Below, piece by piece: positions 7,142-13,449 of a DNA stretch of 13,449 nt. Made by a program: the position numbers and the translations under genes. This DNA comes from an uncultured Prevotella sp. (lineage in GTDB: Bacteria; Bacteroidota; Bacteroidia; Bacteroidales; Bacteroidaceae): the NCBI GenBank assembly GCA_947303825.1, contig CAMYZK010000032.1, positions 1-13,449 on the forward strand, in the 5' to 3' direction. The first letter of the stretch is position 1, and each line of letters starts with the position of its first letter. The notes under the pieces were generated by a model. That model did not search any database. It had not been told where the DNA came from and worked only from the letters and a program-made list of their open reading frames with translations.

Positions 7142-7918
7142 TTATAAGGCTTCAGCCAGAAACTGCTCGGCGCGGTGCAAGTCTTCGGGGGTGTCTATCC
7201 CAACGGTCTCTACATCGGTAAGCCCCACCTTAATGCGGAAACCGTGCTGCAACCATCGCAGCTGCTCCAGACTCTCTGCTATCTCCAGCGGACTCTGGGG
7301 CAGCTGTGTTATCTGTGACAGAACGTCGCGACGATAGGCATAGAGCCCAAGATGCTTCAGGAAGGTGAAGTGTTCCAGCCACAGACTCTGCTCCTGTCCC
7401 CGCACGTAGGGAATAACGCTCCGGCTGAAGTACAAGGCGAAGCCGTTGACATCGGTAACTATCTTTGGAGAGTTAGGGTTGCCGACGGCTTCCATCGAGC
7501 CAAACGGCTTGCCAATGGTTCCTATCTGTGTGGAAGGGTCGTCGGTAAAGAGATGCATGAGCGTCTCGATCTGCGAGGGCTGCACAAAGGGTTCGTCGCC
7601 CTGAACGTTGATGATGACATCGGCATCGGTGCCAATAGATAGTGCTGCCTCCTCTATGCGGTCGGTGCCGCTGCGGTGATCGCTGCGTGTCATTACGGCC
7701 TGTCCACCAAAGTTCTTTACTGCCGCAAGAATGCGGTCGTCGTCGGTAGCCACCCATACATTACTGCATGAGGTGCCCGAACCGGCAGCAGGGGGAAGCA
7801 CCCCAGCCACCTGTTCGTAGACGCGCTGAATGACGGTCTTCCCTCCAAGCATGGCCAGTGGCTTGCCCGGAAAGCGGGTAGAGGCGTAGCGAGCCGGAAT
7901 AATTGCTATAAATTTCAT
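7142..7918 (-). CDS. kdsB: 3-deoxy-manno-octulosonate cytidylyltransferase (CMP-KDO synthetase)
   Basis: KdsB activates KDO with CTP to give CMP-KDO, the donor for the inner core of lipopolysaccharide, in the cytoplasm. The 258-residue protein shows the nucleotide-binding IPARYASTRFPGKPL at the N-terminus, then WVATDDDRI, the sugar-site motif RSDHRSGTDRI, the metal-binding NVQGDEPF, HLGLYAYRRDVL, ESLEQLRWL, and near the end GIDTPEDL. All hallmarks are intact. A stretch rich in Gly, Ala, Pro and Ser (about residues 39-51, LPPAAGSGTSCSN) lies before WVATDDD and is longer than in most relatives, where this is a short turn. No clear TAnnTTTG promoter was seen upstream. The gene is separated from the next minus-strand gene by a terminator and a second hairpin. 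Confidence 0.95.
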   Translation of the reverse strand: MKFIAIIPARYASTRFPGKPLAMLGGKTVIQRVYEQVAGVLPPAAGSGTSCSNVWVATDDDRILAAVKNFGGQAVMTRSDHRSGTDRIEEAALSIGTDADVIINVQGDEPFVQPSQIETLMHLFTDDPSTQIGTIGKPFGSMEAVGNPNSPKIVTDVNGFALYFSRSVIPYVRGQEQSLWLEHFTFLKHLGLYAYRRDVLSQITQLPQSPLEIAESLEQLRWLQHGFRIKVGLTDVETVGIDTPEDLHRAEQFLAEAL

Positions 7919-8010
7919 AATCGAAGTTTTCGTTTTACCACTGATTAAACATGGTGTCTGGTCATTACGCAGACTTTCTTTAGGTATGTTCTATAAATTG
8001 CAAAAGCACT

Positions 8011-8054
8011 GCGTAGCAGCTCCCCGCCCCTGTAGGGGAGGGGAATGGCTGCGC
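8011..8054. repeat. GC-rich interrupted inverted repeat upstream of kdsB
   Basis: The core is CCCCgCCCC-TGTA-GGGGaGGGG with one central mismatch (8022-8043). Outer arms GCGtAGC and GCTgCGC extend it. It lies about 90 bp upstream of the kdsB start and about 45 bp beyond the terminator of the secreted-protein gene, in the 243-bp gap 7919-8161. It could be a second terminator or a REP-like palindromic repeat; no T-run follows on either strand. Confidence 0.6.
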
Positions 8055-8099
8055 ATGAGTTTTCTAATAAATACAAATCACCTTTAGTCTTCTAAAGAG

Positions 8100-8138
8100 A
8101 AGCTCCCCGACGGCTATAACAGAGCCGCCGGGGAGCTT
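8100..8138 (-). terminator. Strong stem-loop terminator for the secreted-protein gene
   Basis: Two 16-bp arms (8100-8115 and 8123-8138) pair around a 7-nt loop. The single non-Watson-Crick position is A·C on the plus strand but a permitted U·G on the minus transcript, so the hairpin is fully paired in the direction of the gene that ends at 8162. On that transcript it is followed by the pyrimidine-rich TCTCTTT. Confidence 0.75.
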
Positions 8139-8161
8139 GATATAACTTAATTTTCCTATTA

Positions 8162-10492
8162 TTACTTCTGGAAGAACTTATGTCCGTTCTTGATGACCAG
8201 GCCACGGTAGTTGCCATCAACCACCTGACCAGCCATGTTGAAGACGGGAGCACCCTCGGTGCTAAGCACCTTAACAGTCTGGATGCCATCTTCCTGCTGA
8301 CTGCCGTTACCAGTGCTGATCATCACAGCACCGACATACTCGAACATGTTGGCATTGGTCTGGTCAATACCAGAAACCATGTTGTCGATCTTCTCGCCAT
8401 TTACGTCACCAATAACACGGACGTAGACCACATCCTGGTTCTCGGCAGCTGCTGGCAGAGTGCCCTTCAGCTCACTCCATCCCCACAGCTTGCCAGCACC
8501 GATAGAGTATTCTGCATCGCGGCTCTCCAAGTCTACCTTTGCGAAGTTGGTCCAGGTCTGTCCGTCGAGAGAGTAGTCGGCCAGCTGAGTCTTGTAGCCG
8601 AAGTTGTCGGTACCGCAGAAGGCAGAGAACTCAACGTTTGTCAGGTCTTTTGTAGAGAAAGTAAACACGATGTAGTCGGGCTTGCCTGCAGCCTGAGCAG
8701 CTGCACTGGTCTTGCGCGAAAGCACGCAAATCTGCTGTGAGGGGTTGTCCTCGCCAAACTTGCCAGAGCGCCAGTTGAAACGGTTCTCGGTGCCGTCGGC
8801 AGCCTGATAAGCCTCGCCAACACCTGTCACATTACCCTCCTCGTCGGTAAGGCTGGGCACATAGTACATAGTGGCCACGGCCTGGTGGCCATCTGCAAAG
8901 ACATCGGCTCCATAGCTGGTGAGCTTGTTCTGTCCGGCAGCGGGAGTAACAGAGAAGTCAAACCATGAGATAACACCTTCGATAGCCGACTCATAAGTAG
9001 CAACGAGGTTCAGGTCTTCGGTAAGCTCAATCTGGCGCACTGTCTCCATAGAGCCGTCGCTCCAGCCCTTGAACGTGTTGAGGGTGCGCAGAGCGTTGTT
9101 GTGGTCAATGAGTGTGATGGTAATCTTGTCGCCGGTGAAGTACTTCTCCTTGACAGGGTCGATGGTGATGCTCACTGTGCTCGAACCCAGAATGCCTACG
9201 TTGACGGCAACGGGAGCAATAACCTTGTCGGTGTAGTTGTTGATGTCGCCAAGGGGAGCACCGTTCTTGCCTGCAGAGTGAACGGCATGCTTGTCGTTAA
9301 TCTGGAACTTGTCGTTCTGGGCGTCAACGAAATCGGTCCATGCAAAGCCGACATCCTCCATGGTGAGGAAGGTGAACTCGGTCTCTTCCTCCTCGGTGTC
9401 ACCGATGGGGATAATGTCGCCAGCTTCGATGGCATCGGCCAGGTTCTGGTACTTGAAGCCCAGAAGCATGTTGTTCTCCAGCTGCACCAGGCCACCGTCG
9501 AGGTTGGTAAGCACCACGCCCTTGACAATACGGTTGTCGATGGAGTCTTGTGTCAGCACACCATTGGTAGCACCCTCTTCGCCAAGCAATGCCATATCTC
9601 CGTGGACATCCTTAGTGTCGCCCCAGCGTCCGTTCATATCGTCGGCCCATGTGGGCTGCAGAAGGATATTATTCTTGATGTGGAACTCTGAGTCACTGCT
9701 CACACCACCGGCATAACCCAGCAGTGAGCTCTTGCTCCATGCGCAGACGGTATTGTTCTCAAAGGTCACCTTTATTGCCTGACGGCCTGCATTCTCGCTC
9801 ACGTTGCCAAAGCTTACCAAACCATTAAGATAGGTGAGGTCGTAGAACGTGTTGTTGCGGAAGATCATCTCGTTTACAGGCTGTGCCATGTAGATAGCCG
9901 GCATAGCGTTGCTCTGACGGAAGCCATTGTGCACCTGGCAGTTCTCCATGCGGAACACCTTAAGTGTGCCAGCACCAGAAAAGTCCTCGCCTGCGCCGTT
10001 AACCTCGCCACGATAGAGTGAGCGGCAGAGCTCGGTAAGCTCACAGTTTACAAACTCCAGCGTGTCAACGTAGTGTTTCTTGGCATCCTTGAAGTTCATC
10101 AGGTGCTTGGAGTTGCCCCACACACCCTGTGTCTGACGCAGCTTCAGGTTCTCATAGTGCAGTGAGAAGTGGTCGGCCTCGGTGTTGTCGGCAGGAATCT
10201 GCATCTCCATGCTGAGTGTTGCCTTGTCGCCGGTCTCCTCGTCGTTAATACCAATGAAGTGGATGTTACGCAAGGTGTTGGCCATGATGTTTCCATCACC
10301 ACTCTTCAGTGTGCCTACATCTACATAACCCTTGATGTAAACGTATGCAGCATCGCCGGCGGGCAGGCTGGCAATCTGCGTGAGGGCATCGGTAAACTCT
10401 GCCTTCTTCGTCACGTCGTAACGGTGACTTGTCTGTGCACTTACGCCGCATGCAAAAGTGGCAGCGCAAAGTAGAGTAAAGAATTTCTTCAT
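8162..10492 (-). CDS. Large secreted or surface protein: beta-helix-like N-part, InlB-type repeat region, C-terminal sorting-like tail
   Basis: The 776-residue protein has a clear signal peptide (MKKFFTLLCAATFACGVSA, cut before QTSH). Residues of about 30-420 have the rhythm of a right-handed beta-helix, with repeated short strands ending in N-rich turns (FRMENCQV, IFRNNTFYDL, VTFENNTVCAW, FHIKNNILLQP, VQLENNMLLG). This resembles the pectate-lyase-like DUF5123/DUF4957 proteins of Bacteroidales. About 432-505 is an InlB/bacterial-repeat-like module (YFTGDKITITLI, FKGWSDGS, NLVATYE). About 505-710 looks like another beta-sandwich. The last 40 residues (VKVLSTEGAPVFNMAGQVVD, ending IKNGHKFFQK) match the usual Prevotella C-terminal tail that resembles Por/type IX sorting domains. 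A catalytic site was not identified, so a pectin-degrading role is unproven; adhesion or glycan binding is equally possible. It has its own promoter and terminator and stands alone. Confidence 0.85.
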   Translation of the reverse strand: MKKFFTLLCAATFACGVSAQTSHRYDVTKKAEFTDALTQIASLPAGDAAYVYIKGYVDVGTLKSGDGNIMANTLRNIHFIGINDEETGDKATLSMEMQIPADNTEADHFSLHYENLKLRQTQGVWGNSKHLMNFKDAKKHYVDTLEFVNCELTELCRSLYRGEVNGAGEDFSGAGTLKVFRMENCQVHNGFRQSNAMPAIYMAQPVNEMIFRNNTFYDLTYLNGLVSFGNVSENAGRQAIKVTFENNTVCAWSKSSLLGYAGGVSSDSEFHIKNNILLQPTWADDMNGRWGDTKDVHGDMALLGEEGATNGVLTQDSIDNRIVKGVVLTNLDGGLVQLENNMLLGFKYQNLADAIEAGDIIPIGDTEEEETEFTFLTMEDVGFAWTDFVDAQNDKFQINDKHAVHSAGKNGAPLGDINNYTDKVIAPVAVNVGILGSSTVSITIDPVKEKYFTGDKITITLIDHNNALRTLNTFKGWSDGSMETVRQIELTEDLNLVATYESAIEGVISWFDFSVTPAAGQNKLTSYGADVFADGHQAVATMYYVPSLTDEEGNVTGVGEAYQAADGTENRFNWRSGKFGEDNPSQQICVLSRKTSAAAQAAGKPDYIVFTFSTKDLTNVEFSAFCGTDNFGYKTQLADYSLDGQTWTNFAKVDLESRDAEYSIGAGKLWGWSELKGTLPAAAENQDVVYVRVIGDVNGEKIDNMVSGIDQTNANMFEYVGAVMISTGNGSQQEDGIQTVKVLSTEGAPVFNMAGQVVDGNYRGLVIKNGHKFFQK

Positions 10493-10550
10493 TTTGACAG
10501 TTTAAATTAGTTAATAAGTTTGATTTATAAAAAAGTGCGTATAATGGGTG

Positions 10551-10558
10551 CAAAGGTA
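10551..10558 (-). promoter_or_regulatory. Bacteroidetes -7 promoter element for the secreted-protein gene
   Basis: On the minus strand this reads TACCTTTG, followed by CACC. Transcription would start near 10544, leaving an AT-rich leader of about 50 nt before the ATG at 10492. At the -33 distance only the weak GCTG is seen. Confidence 0.7.
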
Positions 10559-10621
10559 AGCAAAACTAATGAAACATCAGCATTTTTTTAATTATTTAAC
10601 TAGCACGCTGCAGCTCGTAAT

Positions 10622-10640
10622 GGTGAGAGATGGTCTCACC
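10622..10640 (-). terminator. Hairpin spanning the stop codon of the nucleoside kinase gene
   Basis: GGTGAGA-GATGG-TCTCACC is a perfect 7-bp stem with a 5-nt loop, and the kinase stop codon (10638-10636) lies inside it. On the minus transcript it is not followed by a T-run, so it would be an atypical terminator or an mRNA 3'-end stabiliser. Confidence 0.4.
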
Positions 10641-12327
10641 TCTCGTATTTGAAGCTCGACCCGCCAACGAACTCACGCATGATGCTGGTGGGCGGTATCT
10701 CCTGGTCGCTAACAGGGAGGAAGAAATGTATGAACTTGAGCAGGCGGTGGGCCTCACTGTATTCAGGACAGTTCTTGGGGATTGACGAGAGGATGATCTC
10801 GGCATGGGTGCGCAGCACAGCAAACTCTATGTTCAGGGCCGAGTTGAACATCACGTCGGCTGTCTCCTGGAAGGGGAAGATCCACTGGTCTTCTGCCGCA
10901 CACACATTCTTCCACTGGCTTATTGTCTGCCGGGCGGTGTAGGCACCCTTGTTGTAGTCGCGAATGATGCGGCGCAGCAGTCGGTTGTCGCGGGTAGGAA
11001 TCCAGTTGTGGTCGTCGAGCGAGATGCTGGTCAGGGCCGAGATGTAGATTTTATATTTCGTATCGTCGGGAATCTTCTTCGTGAGCAATGGATTGAGGGC
11101 ATGTATTCCCTCGATAATGAGCACCGAGTCCTTCTGAAGGCGCAGGCGTTTCCCGTTCCACTCGCGCTGTCCGGTAACGAAGTTATACTCAGGCACCTCG
11201 ACCGCCTCTCCCTTCATAAGACGCAGCAGATGGTCTTCCAGCAGCGAATACTCCACCGTCTCAATATTGTCAAAGTCGTAGTCGCCGTTAGGCAGCTTCG
11301 GGGTGTCCACGCGGTTCACGAAGTAGTCGTCGGTAGAAAACGACATCGGCCTCAGGCCGCAGGCCAGCAGCTGCACGCTGAGTCGCTTGCAGAAGGTGGT
11401 CTTGCCCGAGCTGCTCGGTCCGGTGATGAGCACCAGCCTCAGCTGTGGTGTCCTGTGTGCTATCTCCTCGGCAATCTGTACAATCTTCTTTTCCTGCAAG
11501 GCTTCGCTCACTTGTATCAGTTCTGACGCGTAGCCACGCATGATGGCCTTGTTCACGTCGCCGGCGTTAGACAGTCGCATGATGATGTCCCACCGTGTCT
11601 TCTCGGCAAACATCTCGAAGGTCTTGGGCTGCTCCACCTTCTCGGCCAGCCGGTCGGGATGGTTCCAGTCGGGCACCCGCAATAGCAGTCCCTCTTCGTA
11701 TCGCTCCAGTCCCCACACCTGAAGGTAGCCTGACGACGGTACCAAGGGCCCGTAGTAATAGTCAACGGTGTCGCCCAGCGTATAGTAGTCGGAGTATATC
11801 TGTCCGCTTGTCTCCAACAGCTTCACCTTGTCCTGGAATCCCCTTTCAGAGAACACCCGGATGGCCTCCTCGGTGGTAGACTCAGTGCGGCGGAAGGGCA
11901 TGTCAAGGTCGATAATCTGCTGCATGCGCTCACGTATCTGTGAAACGTCATCATCGGTCAAGGCTGCATTTTCCAGATTGCCTGACGGCCCCCTCTTCTT
12001 AAAGTTGCAATAATACCCCCTGCACAAAGAGTGCTCTATGAAGAGCTTAGAACCAGGGAAGACATCCTGAGTGGCCTTGTAGAGCACGAAGCTGAGCGAG
12101 CGTACATAGACACGGTGGCCGCTGCCCTCACTGGCATCCAGGAACTCCACGTCACGGTTCTGGAAGAGTCTGAACTTCAGTCCCTGCGAGGTGTTATTAA
12201 CCTTGGCAGAGACCACAGGATAGGGAAGGTTAATGTCGGAGGCAAACTCCTGATAGACATCCAGCAAAGAGCTTCCCTCGGGAAAGCTCTTTGTCACGTT
12301 GTTGTTCTTGCAGCGTATGTGTAGCAT
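10636..12327 (-). CDS. TGS-domain nucleoside kinase of the uridine kinase family
   Basis: The 563-residue cytoplasmic protein joins a threonyl-tRNA-synthetase-like N-half to a P-loop kinase. Residues 1-60 resemble a TGS domain (HIRCKNNNVTKSFPEGSSLL). About 70-200 resembles the synthetase second additional domain (FVLYKATQDVFPGSKLFIEHS, GYYCNFKKRG). The kinase part begins near 300 with Walker A GPSSSGKTT, followed by STDDYFVNR and PNGDYDFDNIETVEYSLLEDH, then the VLIIEGIHALNP stretch and RLLRRIIRDYNKGAYT, all typical of uridine kinase/phosphoribulokinase relatives. The likely role is nucleoside salvage or an undefined nucleoside phosphorylation; the purpose of the synthetase-like half is unknown in general. 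The start at 12327 (MLHIRC) is chosen over an upstream in-frame ATG at 12432 because the latter lies beyond the promoter. No anticodon-binding or synthetase catalytic core is present, so it is not thrS. Confidence 0.9.
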   Translation of the reverse strand: MLHIRCKNNNVTKSFPEGSSLLDVYQEFASDINLPYPVVSAKVNNTSQGLKFRLFQNRDVEFLDASEGSGHRVYVRSLSFVLYKATQDVFPGSKLFIEHSLCRGYYCNFKKRGPSGNLENAALTDDDVSQIRERMQQIIDLDMPFRRTESTTEEAIRVFSERGFQDKVKLLETSGQIYSDYYTLGDTVDYYYGPLVPSSGYLQVWGLERYEEGLLLRVPDWNHPDRLAEKVEQPKTFEMFAEKTRWDIIMRLSNAGDVNKAIMRGYASELIQVSEALQEKKIVQIAEEIAHRTPQLRLVLITGPSSSGKTTFCKRLSVQLLACGLRPMSFSTDDYFVNRVDTPKLPNGDYDFDNIETVEYSLLEDHLLRLMKGEAVEVPEYNFVTGQREWNGKRLRLQKDSVLIIEGIHALNPLLTKKIPDDTKYKIYISALTSISLDDHNWIPTRDNRLLRRIIRDYNKGAYTARQTISQWKNVCAAEDQWIFPFQETADVMFNSALNIEFAVLRTHAEIILSSIPKNCPEYSEAHRLLKFIHFFLPVSDQEIPPTSIMREFVGGSSFKYER

Positions 12328-12346
12328 AGTTTCGGGACTTTTGTCA

Positions 12347-12364
12347 TTGCACTTATAGGTGCAA
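12347..12364. promoter_or_regulatory. Dyad overlapping the start region of the kinase promoter
   Basis: TTGCAC-TTATAG-GTGCAA is a perfect 6-bp inverted repeat with a 6-bp centre. It overlaps the last bases of the -7 element and the expected transcription start (near 12355) of the minus-strand kinase gene. It could be an operator, or chance, since TTTGCAC is part of the common promoter motif. Confidence 0.35.
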
Positions 12365-12392
12365 AGGTAGCAATAAAAATGGATAGGACAAA
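12362..12392 (-). promoter_or_regulatory. Complete Bacteroidetes promoter for the nucleoside kinase
   Basis: On the minus strand TTTG (12392-12389) is followed after exactly 19 bp by TACCTTTG (12369-12362), matching the TTTG-N19-TAnnTTTG consensus. The predicted start near 12355 gives a leader of about 28 nt before the ATG at 12327, which supports that start codon. Confidence 0.85.
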
Positions 12393-12418
12393 AGAAAAAG
12401 AGTGTTTTTTCTTGATTA

Positions 12419-12450
12419 TTTGCGCCATTCACATTTTATTATTATCTTTG
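12419..12450 (+). promoter_or_regulatory. Complete Bacteroidetes promoter for menB
   Basis: TTTG (12419-12422), a 20-bp spacer and TATCTTTG (12443-12450) match the consensus. The predicted start is near 12457, about 40 nt before the menB ATG at 12497. It lies back to back with the kinase promoter; the two -33 elements are 26 bp apart. Confidence 0.85.
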
Positions 12451-12496
12451 TGGCGCTTTAGCCGAGTTTTTCAACAGAGTTAATTATCAGCAAACA

Positions 12497-13357
12497 ATGA
12501 GCAAGACAAGAGAATGGAAAGAGATTAGGAAGTTCAAGGAGATTCTCCTTGACGAGTTCAACGGTATAGCGCGCATCACCATCAACCGCCCTCGCTACCG
12601 CAATGCTTTTACCCCCTGCACCACTCACGAGTTGTCGGAGGCTTTCGCCCTCTGCCGCGAGCTGCAGCGCATCCGTGTGGTGCTGCTTACCGGTGCCATG
12701 AGCGAGGTGCCGGAAGGCAAGCAGCCAGAGGACGTGAAACACGCCTTCTGCTCGGGTGGCGACATGCACGTGAAGGGTCGCGGAGGATATGTTGACGAGG
12801 AGGGAATACCGCGTCTCAGCGTGCTCGACGTACAGATGCAGATACGCCGTCTGCCCAAACCCGTCATAGCCATGGTAAACGGCTATGCCATAGGTGGCGG
12901 ACACGTGCTACACCTGGTGTGCGACCTTACAATAGCCTCGGAAAATGCCATCTTCGGACAGACGGGACCAAAGGTGGGGAGCTTTGACGCCGGCTTCGGC
13001 TCGTCGTACCTGGCTCGCATCGTTGGGCAGAAGAAGGCACGCGAGATATGGTTTCTATGCCGTCAGTACTCAGCCCAGGAAGCCCTCGACATGGGACTTG
13101 TCAACAAGGTGGTGCCGCTCTCACAGCTGGAAGACGAATGTGTGGCCTGGGCCGAGGAGATGATGGAACGCTCACCCCTGGCCCTGCGCATGATAAAGGC
13201 TGGGCTCAACGCCGAACTAGACGGACAGGCAGGCATTCAGCAACTGGCTGGCGATGCCACCATGCTCTACTACTTCCTGGACGAGGCACAGGAGGGCGGA
13301 CATGCCTTCCTGGAGAAACGCAAACCAGACTTTGGCAAATATCCACAGATTCCATAG
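12497..13357 (+). CDS. menB: 1,4-dihydroxy-2-naphthoyl-CoA synthase
   Basis: MenB closes the ring of o-succinylbenzoyl-CoA to give DHNA-CoA, a middle step of menaquinone synthesis, in the cytoplasm. It belongs to the crotonase family. The 286-residue protein shows [14 protein letters not shown], the oxyanion-hole region [16 protein letters not shown], and [33 protein letters not shown] follows at 153-166, and the C-terminal [10 protein letters not shown] is also present. G157 stands where type II enzymes carry an aspartate, so this is a type I enzyme expected to use bicarbonate as catalytic base. D164 and Y259 match the catalytic D163 and Y258 of E. coli MenB. It has its own promoter and a terminator directly after it, so it is likely monocistronic. 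No menC, menE or menA is in the window. Confidence 0.96.
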   Translation: MSKTREWKEIRKFKEILLDEFNGIARITINRPRYRNAFTPCTTHELSEAFALCRELQRIRVVLLTGAMSEVPEGKQPEDVKHAFCSGGDMHVKGRGGYVDEEGIPRLSVLDVQMQIRRLPKPVIAMVNGYAIGGGHVLHLVCDLTIASENAIFGQTGPKVGSFDAGFGSSYLARIVGQKKAREIWFLCRQYSAQEALDMGLVNKVVPLSQLEDECVAWAEEMMERSPLALRMIKAGLNAELDGQAGIQQLAGDATMLYYFLDEAQEGGHAFLEKRKPDFGKYPQIP

Positions 13358-13383
13358 GCATGGCATTGAAACCCTTTAGGTTG

Positions 13384-13414
13384 CTGCTCTCCATTATCGG
13401 TGAGCAGTTTTTTT
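13384..13414 (+). terminator. Rho-independent terminator after menB
   Basis: The stem CTGCTC/GAGCAG (13384-13389 with 13402-13407) extends through one T-T mismatch to CC/GG around an ATTATC loop. Seven T residues follow directly (13408-13414). It begins 26 bp after the menB stop codon. Confidence 0.85.
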
Positions 13415-13449
13415 GTTAATAACAGGCAAAAGAAGGGAGATGAAACAAT

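Noticed and set aside
12328..12432. N-terminal extension of the nucleoside kinase from an upstream in-frame ATG
   Set aside because: It would begin upstream of the consensus promoter and adds a Cys/Phe-rich stretch unlike the family; the start at 12327 fits better.
13440..13449. Start of a further plus-strand gene (ATGAAACAAT)
   Set aside because: Only 10 bases are visible and the purine-rich AAGGGAG directly abuts the ATG, so it cannot be judged.

Overview
The window looks like chromosomal DNA from a Bacteroidales member, most likely Prevotella or a close relative. The grounds are four copies of the Bacteroidetes -7 promoter element TAnnTTTG, two of them with a well-spaced TTTG -33 element. 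Further support comes from a TonB-dependent receptor with a carboxypeptidase-regulatory-like N-domain, a TGS-plus-uridine-kinase fusion protein, and a large secreted beta-helix-type protein with a C-terminal tail of the Prevotella/Por kind. Species cannot be fixed from sequence alone.

Layout. Plus strand, 25-7123: menD (menaquinone pathway, broken by an internal deletion and frameshift), an array of 7-bp repeats that supplies its stop codon, a GNAT/FemAB-like acyltransferase, an orphan TonB-dependent receptor, rhaD (rhamnulose-1-phosphate aldolase) behind its own promoter and followed by a 46-bp tandem copy of its tail, and a CbpA/DnaJ-like co-chaperone gene with an in-frame amber codon and apparently no first C-terminal domain. 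Minus strand, 12327-7142: a TGS/uridine-kinase-family nucleoside kinase, a large secreted protein, and kdsB (CMP-KDO synthetase for lipopolysaccharide). Plus strand again, 12497-13357: menB, divergent from the kinase and closed by a clear T-tailed terminator.

Function. The genes are mostly unrelated housekeeping and surface functions: two menaquinone steps (MenD, MenB), KDO activation, rhamnose breakdown, nucleoside salvage, outer-membrane uptake and a surface or secreted protein. menD and menB are often close together in this order of bacteria, but here about 10.8 kb of unrelated genes on both strands lies between them, and menB has its own promoter and terminator.

No new defence, mobile or biosynthetic system is visible. 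The most notable signals are structural. Sequence changes cluster in the plus-strand part: the menD deletion, the repeat array in its 3' end, the duplicated rhaD tail, and the doubly damaged dnaJ-like gene. There is also a composite repeat region (1604-1789) made of purine heptamers, tiny hairpins with GRA triloops, and pyrimidine heptamers. Some of the gene damage could be assembly or consensus error, and reads would decide that.
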